Part shown: piece by piece, positions 53,600-62,919 of the stretch
How positions within the stretch are numbered: position 1 is the stretch's first letter
Layout: each line of letters begins with the position of its first letter
Assembly (NCBI GenBank): GCA_035549195.1
Contig: DASZRK010000075.1
Span: 1-64,000 of the forward strand
Length of the DNA: 64,000 nucleotides
Source: a bacterium
Lineage (GTDB): Bacteria; Oederibacteriota; Muellerivitia; Muellerivitales; Muellerivitaceae
Reading direction: 5' to 3'
Translations under genes and position numbers: made by a program
The notes under the pieces: model-generated
What the model was told of the DNA's origin: nothing
What the model saw: only the letters and a program-made list of their open reading frames with translations
Database searches by the model: none

Positions 53600-55804
53600 A
53601 TGAAGAAGCTCATCCAAGACCTCAATGAGGAACAGCGGCAGGCGGTCGTCCATACCGCCGGGCCGGCGCTCATCCTGGCGGGGGCGGGGTCGGGCAAGAC
53701 CCGGGTCATCACCTACCGGGTGCTGCGGCTCATGGAGGAACTCCACGTTTCCCCCTTCCGCATCCTGGCGGTCACCTTCACCAACAAGGCCGCCCAGGAG
53801 ATGCGGGACCGCATCAACAACTTGGCAGGACCCCTCAAGGCCCGCGAACTCTTCATCGGCACTTTCCACCGCCTCTGCCTGACCATCCTCAAGCTCCACG
53901 CGGATAAACTGGGCTATCAGCCCGGATTCACCATTTATGACGATTCCGACCAAAAAGCGGTGATCAAGGAATGCCTCTGGGACCTGAAATGGGACGAAAA
54001 GCAGGTGCATCCCTACGCGGTCCATTCCCACATCAGCGCCGCCAAGAACGAGCTGAAAAACCCCAAGGAGTACGAGGAACTGGTGGCCGGGGTCTTCCAG
54101 GAACGGGTGGCCCAGATCTACCCCCGCTACCAGCAGAAGCTGCGCGAGAACAACGCCATGGATTTCGATGACCTGCTCTTCAACGGGGTTCTTCTCATGA
54201 AGCAATACCCGGACATCCTGGAAAGTTACCGCAAGCGGTTCGAGTACATCCAGGTGGACGAGTACCAGGACATCAATATGGCCCAATACCAGCTCATCGC
54301 GGCCATCGCCCACCCTCTGAACAACCTCTACGTGGTGGGCGACCCGGACCAGTCCATCTACGGCTGGCGGGGGGCGGACATCCGAAACATCCTGCGCTTC
54401 GAACAGGATTTTCCGGGCGCCAAGGTCTTCAAGCTCCAGCAGAACTACCGCTCCACCAAGTCCATCATCCAGGCGGCCCAATCGGTCATCCGCAACAATT
54501 CCCAACGCAAGGAGAAGGAGCTTTTCTCGCTCCGGGAGATGGGGGAGACCCCCACCTATTACCAGGCGGAGGACGACAAGGACGAGGCCGAATTCGTGGT
54601 GAAGACCCTCTACGAGCGGCTGGCCCAGCCGGGCCGGTCCTTCCGCCACGTGGCCATCCTTTACCGCACCAACGCCCAGTCCCGGGTGCTGGAGGACGCC
54701 TGCCGCCGGCATAACATCCCCTACATCATCGTGGGGGGGTTGAAGTTCTACGACCGCAAGGAAGTGAAGGACCTGGTGGCCTACCTGCATGTGCTGGTGA
54801 ACCCGAAGGACTCGGTGTCGCTGCGTCGCATGATCAACGTGCCCATCCGGGGCATCGGGAGCGGCACGGTCGCCAAGCTGGAGGAATCGGCCAAGGCCCA
54901 GGACCTCACCCTTTTGGAGGCCGTGCGGCAGGGGGCGGTGAAGGGGGAATTCCCCAAGAAGACCACCAACGCCCTGGCCGCCTTCGCGGGGATGATGGAC
55001 GGTTTGATGGCCGAAAAGGACGGGTTGAAGCCTTCGGAGTTCGTGAAAAAGGTCCTGGAGCGCTCGGGCTATCTGACCGAGCTGGCCAGCGAGGACACCC
55101 TGGAAGCCAAGATGCGGGCGGAGAACCTGAAGGAATTGGTGAACTCGGTCGTCGATTACGAGCAGGGGCAGGAGAACCCCACCCTGGAAGGCTATCTGGA
55201 CCAGGTCTCCCTCTTCGCCGACGCGGACAAGCTGGAGGACAAGAAGAATTGCGTGACCCTCATGACCATGCACAACGCCAAGGGGTTGGAATACCCCATC
55301 GTCTTCATCACGGGCATGGAAGAAGGCCTTTTTCCGCATAACAATTCGATGGAGGCCGACGAAGAAGTGCAGGAGGAAAGGCGGCTCTGCTACGTCGGAA
55401 TGACGCGGGCCATGGATGTCCTTTATATGACGGGTGCGGCCTGCCGCTATGTCTATGGAAGTCCCCAATGGCGGGCCCCTTCCCGGTTCCTTTCCGAGAT
55501 CCCCAAGGAAATGATCCAGGTGACGGGCAAGGCGGCGAGGATCGTGGCCACCGAAGGCGGACTTTACGAGGTCAAGGACGCCAAATCCAAAGACTTCGAC
55601 GAATTGAAGGACCCGGAATGGGACGACGATCCGGTCATGGCGCCTTACAGCTTGGGCGATACGGTCCGGCATAGCAAGTTCGGCAAGGGCATGGTGCTGG
55701 CGCTCAATGGGTCCGGAGAGAACCTGAAGGTGACGGTCTCCTTCCCGAACCATGGGAAGAAGCAGCTCTTGGCCAAGATCGCCAAATTGGAGAAGGTGGA
55801 ATGA
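53600..55804 (+). CDS. pcrA: ATP-dependent DNA helicase, UvrD/PcrA family
   Basis: A 734-residue SF1A 3'-5' helicase for repair and replication-fork maintenance. Walker A GAGSGKT at 28-34, motif Ia TFTNKAAQEMRDRI, motif II YIQVDEYQDINMAQYQLI, motif III VVGDPDQSIYGWRGADIRNI, motif IV QNYRST, motif V LMTMHNAKGLEYPIVFITGM, motif VI LCYVGMTRAMDVLYMTGA. The C-terminal ~60 residues include YSLGDTVRHSKFGKGMVLAL, the Tudor-like end that binds RNA polymerase in PcrA/UvrD. Overlaps the next gene by four bases. Confidence 0.94.
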   Translation: MKKLIQDLNEEQRQAVVHTAGPALILAGAGSGKTRVITYRVLRLMEELHVSPFRILAVTFTNKAAQEMRDRINNLAGPLKARELFIGTFHRLCLTILKLHADKLGYQPGFTIYDDSDQKAVIKECLWDLKWDEKQVHPYAVHSHISAAKNELKNPKEYEELVAGVFQERVAQIYPRYQQKLRENNAMDFDDLLFNGVLLMKQYPDILESYRKRFEYIQVDEYQDINMAQYQLIAAIAHPLNNLYVVGDPDQSIYGWRGADIRNILRFEQDFPGAKVFKLQQNYRSTKSIIQAAQSVIRNNSQRKEKELFSLREMGETPTYYQAEDDKDEAEFVVKTLYERLAQPGRSFRHVAILYRTNAQSRVLEDACRRHNIPYIIVGGLKFYDRKEVKDLVAYLHVLVNPKDSVSLRRMINVPIRGIGSGTVAKLEESAKAQDLTLLEAVRQGAVKGEFPKKTTNALAAFAGMMDGLMAEKDGLKPSEFVKKVLERSGYLTELASEDTLEAKMRAENLKELVNSVVDYEQGQENPTLEGYLDQVSLFADADKLEDKKNCVTLMTMHNAKGLEYPIVFITGMEEGLFPHNNSMEADEEVQEERRLCYVGMTRAMDVLYMTGAACRYVYGSPQWRAPSRFLSEIPKEMIQVTGKAARIVATEGGLYEVKDAKSKDFDELKDPEWDDDPVMAPYSLGDTVRHSKFGKGMVLALNGSGENLKVTVSFPNHGKKQLLAKIAKLEKVE

Positions 55805-56517
55805 CGGGGGACACGCAGGAAAAGACCATCATCCTTCCCGTCGCCGACGGCACCGACATGGCCGCCTTCGTGGCCGGGCCCGAAGAGCCCGCCCGGCGCG
55901 GCATCCTGGTCTTCCAGGAGATCTTCGGGGTGAACCGCCATATCAAGAACATCTGCCGGCGCTTGGCCCAGGAAGGCTATCTGGCCATCGCTCCGGAGAT
56001 ATTCCATCGCACGGCTCCGGCCGGTTGGGAAGGGAACTATGACGACTACCCGGCCTCCAAACCCCATATGGAAGCTTTGATCCCCGAGAACATCAACGCG
56101 GACGTGAGGGCGGCCTATGAATGGCTGAAGGGCGAAGGGGGGATCGGAGAGCGCCCCATCGCGGCGGTGGGGTTCTGCTTCGGGGGCATGGTGGCCTTCG
56201 GGACCAACACCGTCCTTCCCTTGAAATGCGCGGTCTCGTTCTATGGAAGCCGCATCCTGTCCCAGTTCATCCCGGTCGCCAAGGACCAGAAGGCGCCCCT
56301 GTTGCTTTTATGGGGCGGCAAGGACAGATCCACCCCGCCGGATAAGGTAAAGGAACTGACCGACGCCCTTCGGGCGGCGGGGAAGGATTTCGTCTCGGCC
56401 GAGTTCTCCGAGGCGGGCCACGGTTTCAACTGCGACGAGCGTTCGGCCTTCCATTCGGCCTCCGCCGCCTCCGCCTGGGCCCTGACCCTGGGCTTCCTCC
56501 AACATCACCTCTTATAG
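55801..56517 (+). CDS. Dienelactone hydrolase family protein
   Basis: A 238-residue alpha/beta hydrolase with the DLH triad: Cys126 in AAVGFCFGGMVAF, Asp175 in LWGGKDRSTPP and His207 in SEAGHGFNCDERS. The EIFGVNRHIKNICRRLAQEG region is conserved. Cytosolic ester/lactone hydrolase, true substrate unknown. Start overlaps the helicase stop (ATGA); its 3' end overlaps that of the converging MFS gene by 13 bp. Confidence 0.88.
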   Translation: MTGDTQEKTIILPVADGTDMAAFVAGPEEPARRGILVFQEIFGVNRHIKNICRRLAQEGYLAIAPEIFHRTAPAGWEGNYDDYPASKPHMEALIPENINADVRAAYEWLKGEGGIGERPIAAVGFCFGGMVAFGTNTVLPLKCAVSFYGSRILSQFIPVAKDQKAPLLLLWGGKDRSTPPDKVKELTDALRAAGKDFVSAEFSEAGHGFNCDERSAFHSASAASAWALTLGFLQHHLL

Positions 56518-57779
56518 TCTGTCCTGAAGCGCCTGAAGACCAGCCAGCTCAAAAGAAGGCTTATGGCCCCTCCGGCCTGGAGCGCGTGGTTGGCCCCCAC
56601 ATGATCCGCCAATAACCCGATGAGGAAACTGCCGAAGGGGGCCCCGCCCCCGAATCCCAGGGCCCAGAGGCCCATGACCCGGCCCCTGAGTTCATTGGGG
56701 GTCTCGGATTGGATCAGGCTGTTACTGGTGGAGAAGAAAAGGATCACCCCATAGCCGCAGAAGAAGAGGAAGAAGGCCGCGCCGAGAGGATGGTGTTGCA
56801 GGCCGAAGAGCAGGATCGCTGTCCCGAACAAAAGGATCCCCCAAAAGACCTGCCGGTCCTTGAAGGGCCGGTCGCCCAGGGCGGCCACCGTCAGGGCCGC
56901 CGCGCAGGCCCCCAGGCCGTTGATGGCCGCCAGCCAGCCGTAGCCTTCCGCGTTCATCCCCAACTGGGCCTTGGCCACGGCGGGCAACTGGGAAATGTAG
57001 GGCCAGGCGCAGGTGCTCATGACCAGCAAAAGGGAAAGGGTCCGGAAGACCGAGGGGTTGCGGCGGACGTAACGGATCCCCTCCAGCAAATGATCCCACC
57101 CCTTTTGGCGGAATTTCACGGGTGGGAGGGTGATGCGGATGTTGTGGATGGCGTAGAGGACGGCCAGATAGCTTAGGCCGTCCAAGAGGAAGCACCAGGC
57201 CGCTCCCAGCCGCGCGATGAGGACCCCGGCCACCGCCGGCCCCAGGATGCGGGTGGCGTTCACCATGGCGCTGTTCAAGGCGATGGCGTTGGTGAGGTCC
57301 TTGGCCCCGACCAGTTCGACGATCATGGCCTGCCTCGAGGGGACCTCGAAGGCCGTGGCCAGGCCCCAGAAGAGCGAGAAGACCAGCAGGTAGGAAACCG
57401 AGGCCTGTCCCTGGAAAAGGAAATAGGAAAGCAGGAGGGACGAGAGCATCGCGACCCAACTGGTGGCGGTGAACATGCGCAGCTTGGGGATCCGGTCCGC
57501 CAGGGAACCCGCCCAGACCGAGAAGAGCACCATAGGCAGGGCATTGAGAGTGGCGACCAGGCCCAAGATGAATTCGGAGCCGCTCATCTGGTAGGCGATC
57601 CAGCCCAGCGCCGCCATCCGGACCCAGGTGCCGATCATGGAAATGAACTGGCCCATGTAGAAATAACGGTAATTGGGGACTTTAAGGGAGGCGAAGATAC
57701 GCCGCCATCCGGCGGCGGGCGGCATGGCCTCCTCAGGCGAGGGGGCCGTGGGGAATTTTGGGAGGGTGGGTTTGTTCAT
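56505..57779 (-). CDS. Major facilitator superfamily transporter (EntS/MFS_3-like)
   Basis: A 424-residue permease with about 12 hydrophobic spans. After a polar N terminus, RYFYMGQFISMIGTWVRMAA and the MFS loop GSLADRIPKLRMFTATSWVA are typical of the MFS_3 exporters related to EntS. NELRGRVMGLWALGFGGGAP lies in the second half. Likely proton-driven efflux; substrate unknown. ATG 57779 is preferred over 57821. Confidence 0.82.
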   Translation of the reverse strand: MNKPTLPKFPTAPSPEEAMPPAAGWRRIFASLKVPNYRYFYMGQFISMIGTWVRMAALGWIAYQMSGSEFILGLVATLNALPMVLFSVWAGSLADRIPKLRMFTATSWVAMLSSLLLSYFLFQGQASVSYLLVFSLFWGLATAFEVPSRQAMIVELVGAKDLTNAIALNSAMVNATRILGPAVAGVLIARLGAAWCFLLDGLSYLAVLYAIHNIRITLPPVKFRQKGWDHLLEGIRYVRRNPSVFRTLSLLLVMSTCAWPYISQLPAVAKAQLGMNAEGYGWLAAINGLGACAAALTVAALGDRPFKDRQVFWGILLFGTAILLFGLQHHPLGAAFFLFFCGYGVILFFSTSNSLIQSETPNELRGRVMGLWALGFGGGAPFGSFLIGLLADHVGANHALQAGGAISLLLSWLVFRRFRTDYKR

Positions 57780-57836
57780 GGCTCTTCGCCAAGGATAGTC
57801 CGGCCCCGTCGGCCGAAGCAATGACCCTGGCCGGAC

Positions 57837-58955
57837 CTAGCGGTCCAGGAGCTCCAGTTGGGCGGTGCCGTCCAGGGACATCCGGGCCCGGATGCCGTCC
57901 CGGTCCACGAAGGCTTCCAGGATCCGGAAGGATTCCATGTCGGTCTTCAGGCTCGCGTGCTGTCCGACCGGACGGTTCAGGACCACGTTCATCCTTTGGC
58001 GCAGTTGTTCCAGCTTCCCTTCCACCGGGATGCGGGCTTTTTTCCGCAAGGCGTCGCGGATGTCCGATTTCAGGATCCAATTGGCCACCTGCATCAGCAG
58101 GTCCCCGGTCTTCACGTCGAAATCCAGGTCCTTCAAATAAAAGATCTCGTTATGGGGGTTGAAGGTGGGATGCCCCCGGAAATAGATGGTCATTTGGGAG
58201 GGTTCCCCATCGAAATTGATGAGCGGGTAATACTCGATGAGGGTCTGGGCGATGACCTCGCCCTGGGACCCGTAGAGCTTCACGCCTTTCACCTTGAGGC
58301 GGTAACTGCCGGTCCCCTTGATGCGGTAATTCACCAATCCGTTCTTGGGGTCCGCCAGGATGCGGTTGGCTTCCTTAAAGCTGACGGTCGTATCGCCGAC
58401 CGCGTGGAAACCTTCCGGGCCGAACTTGTAAAGACCGAAGGGCGGGAGCTTCCGGAGGGTGACCTGGGGTTCGGGCCCGAAGACCACCTGGGGATGGGCG
58501 GTCATTTCCAGCACCAGGTTCCAAAGGAAGGGGTTCTTGGGATCGGCTTGGGCGACCCCGCTGCTCAAGGCTTCGGGACGGATCAGCAGCCAGATGTTCT
58601 TCTCGAGGAAGATGGGTTCCTGCATGGCGTCCCAGAGCTTGGGGAGTTTCTCCAGGTCGGTCGCCCCGCGCAGGGCGGAAAGTTTCCATCCCAGGTCCTT
58701 GACCTTGGTCTGCAGGAGCCTGTTCACCCGATGGACCTCCTGGTCCAGCCATTGGGGGATGTCCTTGGGCAGGTCGGTGACCTTGGGGAAGGCGAGTTTC
58801 ACGGGCATGCGGATGACCGTGGGCGGGGCCGGGGCGAAGGAACGCTGCGGGGAATCGGAAGCGGGAATGGCGAGCGAAGGTTTCGAGGTCGCGCATCCGC
58901 AAAGCAGGCCACCCAAGAGAAGGACGAAGCCGGAAAAAAGGGCGCGCGCTTTCAT
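57837..58955 (-). CDS. DUF4403-like lipoprotein
   Basis: A 372-residue putative lipoprotein. Signal MKARALFSGFVLLLGGLLCG ends at a lipobox-like L-C-G-C (Cys21). The body is beta-rich and regular: FPKVTDLPKDIPQWLDQEVH near the N terminus and FYLKDLDFDVKTGDLLMQVA then NWILKSDIRDALRKKARIPV near the end, matching the pattern of DUF4403 (a lipid-binding, SMP/TULIP-like fold suspected). Start 58955 rather than 59363, because the extension crosses the gatC gene. Shares a bidirectional upstream region with gatC. Confidence 0.68.
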   Translation of the reverse strand: MKARALFSGFVLLLGGLLCGCATSKPSLAIPASDSPQRSFAPAPPTVIRMPVKLAFPKVTDLPKDIPQWLDQEVHRVNRLLQTKVKDLGWKLSALRGATDLEKLPKLWDAMQEPIFLEKNIWLLIRPEALSSGVAQADPKNPFLWNLVLEMTAHPQVVFGPEPQVTLRKLPPFGLYKFGPEGFHAVGDTTVSFKEANRILADPKNGLVNYRIKGTGSYRLKVKGVKLYGSQGEVIAQTLIEYYPLINFDGEPSQMTIYFRGHPTFNPHNEIFYLKDLDFDVKTGDLLMQVANWILKSDIRDALRKKARIPVEGKLEQLRQRMNVVLNRPVGQHASLKTDMESFRILEAFVDRDGIRARMSLDGTAQLELLDR

Positions 58956-59054
58956 GGGCTTACTATAGAACGCCGAAGGCCCCCAAAAGGCCGAAAAGAT
59001 TGTCCTTTGGGGCTTCTTCTGGCAAGATAACGGCCCCCAGCCAAGGAGAAAGAC

Positions 59055-59339
59055 TTGTCCCTTTCCGAAAAAGACGTCCAATACGTGGCCAAACTGGCCC
59101 GCCTCCAGGTGACCGACGAAGAGGTCGGCCGCTACACCCAGCAGTTGGCGAACATCCTGGAATACGTCGAACAATTGGGCAAGCTCGATACCTCCAACGT
59201 GGAACCCTTGACCCATCCCTTGGACGTGAAGAATGTCTTCCGCCCCGATGAGATCCGCCCCAGCCTGACCCAAGCCGAGGTCCTGTCCAACGCGCCGGAA
59301 CCCCAGAGCGGGCATTTCAAAGTGCCCAAAATTATGTGA
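59055..59339 (+). CDS. gatC: Asp/Glu-tRNA(Asn/Gln) amidotransferase subunit C
   Basis: A 94-residue GatC, the belt subunit holding GatA and GatB. SEKDVQYVAKLARLQVTDEE then LANILEYVEQLGKLDTSNVE and the C-terminal RPDEIRPSLTQAEVLSNAPE are family hallmarks. TTG start at 59055 with AAGGAG 7 nt upstream. First of gatC-gatA-gatB. Confidence 0.94.
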   Translation: MSLSEKDVQYVAKLARLQVTDEEVGRYTQQLANILEYVEQLGKLDTSNVEPLTHPLDVKNVFRPDEIRPSLTQAEVLSNAPEPQSGHFKVPKIM

Positions 59340-59357
59340 ATCCAATAATGGAATTTT

Positions 59358-59398
59358 GGGCACCCTGAGCGACCGAAGCGAGTCGAACGGGTCACCCG
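59358..59398. repeat. REP-like hairpin between gatC and gatA
   Basis: Nested pairs GGG..ACCC..CGAC..GTCG..GGGT..CCC built on CCCTGAGCGACCGAAGCGAG then TCGAACGGGT. The CCCTGAGCG...GTCGAA(C/G)GG pattern resembles intergenic palindromes seen in several bacterial genomes. It ends 6 bp before the gatA start. Confidence 0.55.
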
Positions 59399-59404
59399 GG
59401 ATAA

Positions 59405-60886
59405 ATGAGAAAAATGAAAAACGAACTGCTCCATAAAACCATCCACGAGATCTCGGCGGACCTAAAGGCCAAGAAGGTCTCCTCGGTCGAGTTGACCCGG
59501 GCCGCCCTGGACCACCTGGAAGCGGTCGAACCCAAGGTGCAGGCCTTCATCACCGTCACCCGGGACGGGGCCCTGAAACAGGCCGCCGAGGCCGACAAGC
59601 GCCTGGCCTCGGGGACCGATATCACCCTGCTCACCGGCGTTCCCCTAGGCATCAAGGACCTGCTTTGCACCCAGGGTGTCCGCACCACCTGCGCTTCCCG
59701 CATGTTGGAGAACTTCATCCCTCCCTATAACGCCACGGTGGTCGAGCGGCTTTACCGGGCTGGGGCCGTTTCGGTGGGGAAGACCAACATGGACGAATTC
59801 GCCATGGGATCTTCGACCGAGACCTCCTATTACAAGAAGACCAAGAACCCCTGGGACCTGCGTTGTGTGCCGGGCGGCTCTTCGGGCGGCTCCGCCGCCT
59901 GTGTTTCCGCCGACCAGGCTTTCGGCTCCCTGGGTTCCGATACTGGGGGCTCCATCCGCCAGCCCGCCGCCCTTTGCGGCATCGTGGGGCTCAAACCCAC
60001 CTATGGCCGCGTTTCCCGCTACGGGCTCATTGCCTTTGCTTCTTCCCTGGACCAGATCGGTCCCTTCGCCAAGGATGTGGAGGATTGCGGCATCCTCTTG
60101 AAGGCTATCGCGGGCCATGACCCGATGGATTCCACCTCCGCCGACGTTCCTGTTCCCGACTATGGGGCCGAGATGAAGAAGTCCATCAAAGGATTGAAGG
60201 TCGGGATCCCCAAGGAATTCTTCCCGGAAGGGCTCAATCCTGAGGTTTCCAGCGCGGTCAAGGCGGCCATCGATCAGTTGAAGCAACTGGGCGCCGAGAT
60301 CGTGGAAGTCTCCCTGCCCGCGTCCCCCTACGGCCTGGCGGCTTACTATGTGTTGGCTCCCTCGGAAGCCTCGTCCAACCTGGCCCGCTATGACGGGGTC
60401 CGTTACGGGTTCCGCGAGCCGGGCGAGAACATCGTGGAGATGTTCTCCAAGACCCGCGCGGCGGGCTTCGGCCCCGAAGTGAAGCGCCGCATCATGCTGG
60501 GCACTTACGCCCTTTCTTCCGGCTACTACGACGCTTATTACCTGAAAGCGCTGAAGGTCCGCCGCCTCATCAAGCAGGACTACGACAAGGCCTTCGAGAA
60601 GGTGGATGTCATCGCCACCCCGACCGCCCCCAACCCGGCCTTCCGCTTCGGGGAAAAGACGGGTGACCCATTGACCATGTATCTCGAGGATGTGTTCACC
60701 GTTTCCATCAATATCACCGGGCTTCCGGGCCTATCGGTGCCCTGCGGCCTTTCCAAGGCGGGCCTGCCCATCGGCCTCCAGCTCATCGGCAAGGCTTTTG
60801 ACGAATCCACCCTCTTGAAGACCGCCTATGCCTATGAACAGTCCACTGACTGGCATAAGAGGAAACCGACGCTTAAAGAGAGTTAA
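59405..60886 (+). CDS. gatA: Asp/Glu-tRNA(Asn/Gln) amidotransferase subunit A
   Basis: A 493-residue amidase that releases ammonia from glutamine. The Ser-cisSer-Lys triad is at about K84 ([10 protein letters not shown]), S159 ([15 protein letters not shown]) and S183 ([15 protein letters not shown]). With GatB/C it amidates Glu-tRNA(Gln) and/or Asp-tRNA(Asn); the organism may therefore lack GlnRS or AsnRS. ATG 59405 or 59414 both possible; no strong ribosome-binding site precedes either. Confidence 0.96.
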   Translation: MRKMKNELLHKTIHEISADLKAKKVSSVELTRAALDHLEAVEPKVQAFITVTRDGALKQAAEADKRLASGTDITLLTGVPLGIKDLLCTQGVRTTCASRMLENFIPPYNATVVERLYRAGAVSVGKTNMDEFAMGSSTETSYYKKTKNPWDLRCVPGGSSGGSAACVSADQAFGSLGSDTGGSIRQPAALCGIVGLKPTYGRVSRYGLIAFASSLDQIGPFAKDVEDCGILLKAIAGHDPMDSTSADVPVPDYGAEMKKSIKGLKVGIPKEFFPEGLNPEVSSAVKAAIDQLKQLGAEIVEVSLPASPYGLAAYYVLAPSEASSNLARYDGVRYGFREPGENIVEMFSKTRAAGFGPEVKRRIMLGTYALSSGYYDAYYLKALKVRRLIKQDYDKAFEKVDVIATPTAPNPAFRFGEKTGDPLTMYLEDVFTVSINITGLPGLSVPCGLSKAGLPIGLQLIGKAFDESTLLKTAYAYEQSTDWHKRKPTLKES

Positions 60887-60894
60887 CCAGGCGC

Positions 60895-60968
60895 GCCGAT
60901 GCAAAGTCGCATCGGCACATTGAAAATAAAGTTACTAGCGCGCTTTCGAATAAATGAGTTCGAAAGCG
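60895..60968. repeat. Two-hairpin intergenic element between gatA and gatB
   Basis: Hairpin 1: GCCGATGC (60895-60902) / GCATCGGC (60909-60916), 6-nt loop. Hairpin 2: CGCTTTCGAA (60941-60950) / TTCGAAAGCG (60959-60968), 8-nt loop, perfect over 10 bp. The 24-nt linker is AT-rich. The composition differs from the neighbouring genes. It may be a mobile palindromic repeat or an RNA element. Confidence 0.6.
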
Positions 60969-60990
60969 AAGGAAAAATGGAGAATTTCCA

Positions 60991-62442
60991 ATGGAATGGG
61001 AACCGGTCATCGGCCTTGAGGTCCATGTCGAACTGAAGACCAATACCAAGCTCTTCTGCGGTTGCCCGACCGTTTTCGGGAACGATTCCAATACCCAGGT
61101 CTGTCCCATCTGCCTGGGGCTCCCCGGGACCCTTCCCGTCATGAACGCCAAGGCCGTGGAATTCGCGGTCAAGATCGGCCATGCCCTCAACTGCACCATT
61201 TCCAAATACTCCAAGATGGACCGTAAGAACTACTATTACCCGGACCTGGCCAAGGCCTACCAGATCTCCCAATACGACAAGCCGTTGAATTACGACGGCC
61301 ATTTGGAGATCACGACCAAAGAGGGGACCAAGCGCATCGGCATCACCCGGGCCCATTTGGAAGAGGACGCGGGCAAGCTCGTCCACCAGGGCGGCAAAGC
61401 AGGGCGGCTGGATTCTTCCGATTATTCCCTGGCCGACTACAACCGGGCCGGCATCCCCCTGGTCGAGATCGTGTCCGAGCCCGATATCCGCAGCGCCGAG
61501 GAAGCCTATGCCTACCTGACGGAGCTCAAAAGCATCCTCCTCTATACGGGAGTGTCGGACTGCAACATGGAGGAAGGGTCCCTCCGCTGCGACGCCAACG
61601 TGTCCGTGCGGCCCAAGGGGCAGGAGAAATTCGGCACCAAGGCCGAGATCAAGAACATGAACAGTTTCCGCTTCGCCAAGCAGGCCATGGAATACGAGAT
61701 CAAGCGCCAGATCGCCCTGCTCGAAAAGGGCGAGCGGGTGGTGCAGGAATCCCGCCTCTGGGACGTGACCGAGAACAAGACCAAGCCCATGCGCTCCAAG
61801 GAAGAGGCCCATGATTACCGCTATTTCCCCGAGCCCGACCTGGTGCCCATCGTCCTGAACGAGGATTATGTCCAGAAGATCAAGCAAGCCCTGCCCGAAC
61901 TGCCGGGCGCCAAGCGGGAACGCCTCTGTAAGGCCTATGGCCTGACCCCCTACGATGCCGGGGTATTGACCTCGGAACAGGAACTGGCCGACTGGTTCGA
62001 GGCCGGCGCCAAGCTCTCCAAGAGCCCCAAGGGTTTCGCCAATTGGATGATGGGGGACATGGCCGCCAAGATGAAGGAGCAGGAAAAGGGCCTGAAGGAC
62101 CTCAAGTTCGACCAGAAGAAGCTGGCCGAGCTGGTGGACCTGGTCGAGGGCGGCACGATCAACAGCAAACAGGCCAAGGAAGTCTTCGCCGAGATGTTCG
62201 ACCTGGGTGTTTCGCCCGCCGAGGTGGTGAAGAGCCGGGGCATGGCCCAGGTCTCGGACCCCAAAGCCATCGAAGCGGCGGTGGATAAGGTCCTCTCCGA
62301 GAACCCCAGCGTGGTGGCCGACTACAAGGGCGGCAAGCAGGGCGTCATCGGCTTCCTGGTGGGCAAGGTCATGCAGGCCAGCCAAGGCAAAGCGAACCCT
62401 AAGTTGGTAAATGATGTTTTGAAAAATAAATTAGGTAATTAA
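60991..62442 (+). CDS. gatB: Asp/Glu-tRNA(Asn/Gln) amidotransferase subunit B
   Basis: A 483-residue GatB, the tRNA-binding kinase subunit. Begins WEPVIGLEVHVELKTNTKLF; CPICLGLPGTLPVMN supplies cysteines of the zinc site, and DYNRAGIPLVEIVSEPDIRS and GSLRCDANVSVR are conserved. The C-terminal YqeY-like tail domain is complete (GFLVGKVMQASQGKANPKLV). The last ~15 codons become strongly AT-rich, marking the edge of the segment that follows. Confidence 0.96.
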   Translation: MEWEPVIGLEVHVELKTNTKLFCGCPTVFGNDSNTQVCPICLGLPGTLPVMNAKAVEFAVKIGHALNCTISKYSKMDRKNYYYPDLAKAYQISQYDKPLNYDGHLEITTKEGTKRIGITRAHLEEDAGKLVHQGGKAGRLDSSDYSLADYNRAGIPLVEIVSEPDIRSAEEAYAYLTELKSILLYTGVSDCNMEEGSLRCDANVSVRPKGQEKFGTKAEIKNMNSFRFAKQAMEYEIKRQIALLEKGERVVQESRLWDVTENKTKPMRSKEEAHDYRYFPEPDLVPIVLNEDYVQKIKQALPELPGAKRERLCKAYGLTPYDAGVLTSEQELADWFEAGAKLSKSPKGFANWMMGDMAAKMKEQEKGLKDLKFDQKKLAELVDLVEGGTINSKQAKEVFAEMFDLGVSPAEVVKSRGMAQVSDPKAIEAAVDKVLSENPSVVADYKGGKQGVIGFLVGKVMQASQGKANPKLVNDVLKNKLGN

Positions 62443-62462
62443 AATTTTTTGAGGATATTTTT

Positions 62463-62906
62463 TTGGGACTTATTAAGCAAAACCGACCTTTTGGAATAAC
62501 TTTTCTTTCGGTTTCTTCTTTGGCGGCTGGGCTTTATGGTATTTCTTTACTTTTCAATAATTTATCTACAATTTACCAGGCCTTCTCTCCTGGGGCAGTA
62601 GGGATGATGAAAGCCGTTGGGGGACTTTCTGCTACCTTTACTTGCTGTCTCTTCTTAATTGCTACAGCTTATGGATTATGGAAGATGGTTAAATGGGGAT
62701 GGATTTACGCCATAATAATTTATGGTCTTATAGTTATTGCAAGAGTTACCGGAACAATTTTTGTAATTTATCAACAGCATCATTTTCGTGTCTCGATGAG
62801 GTGGGTAATCGGAAACGTTTTTTTTATATTTGCATTGGTGTATTTGCTTCAACCGAAAGTAAAAAAGTTGTTTGAATCGAAAGTTGTGGAAAAATTTGGT
62901 GACTAG
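62463..62906 (+). CDS. AT-rich hypothetical membrane protein (likely acquired)
   Basis: A 147-residue protein with about four hydrophobic helices (GITFLSVSSLAAGLYGISLL; ATFTCCLFLIATAYGLW; WIYAIIIYGLIVIARVTGTI; WVIGNVFFIFALVYLL) and a basic end. No family recognised. Two 60-base rows counted by hand give 20/60 and 19/60 G+C, against roughly 50-60% in neighbouring genes, and codons end mostly in A/T. Starts at TTG with GAGGATA upstream. The composition suggests horizontal transfer. Confidence 0.62.
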   Translation: MGLIKQNRPFGITFLSVSSLAAGLYGISLLFNNLSTIYQAFSPGAVGMMKAVGGLSATFTCCLFLIATAYGLWKMVKWGWIYAIIIYGLIVIARVTGTIFVIYQQHHFRVSMRWVIGNVFFIFALVYLLQPKVKKLFESKVVEKFGD

Positions 62907-62919
62907 AGTGGATTGGTAA

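Noticed and set aside
53105-55753. 882-codon minus-strand frame opposite the PilZ and helicase genes
   Set aside because: Fully antisense to genes with complete catalytic motifs; composition typical of a shadow.
60883-62385. 500-codon minus-strand frame opposite gatB
   Set aside because: Antisense shadow of a gene with complete family motifs.
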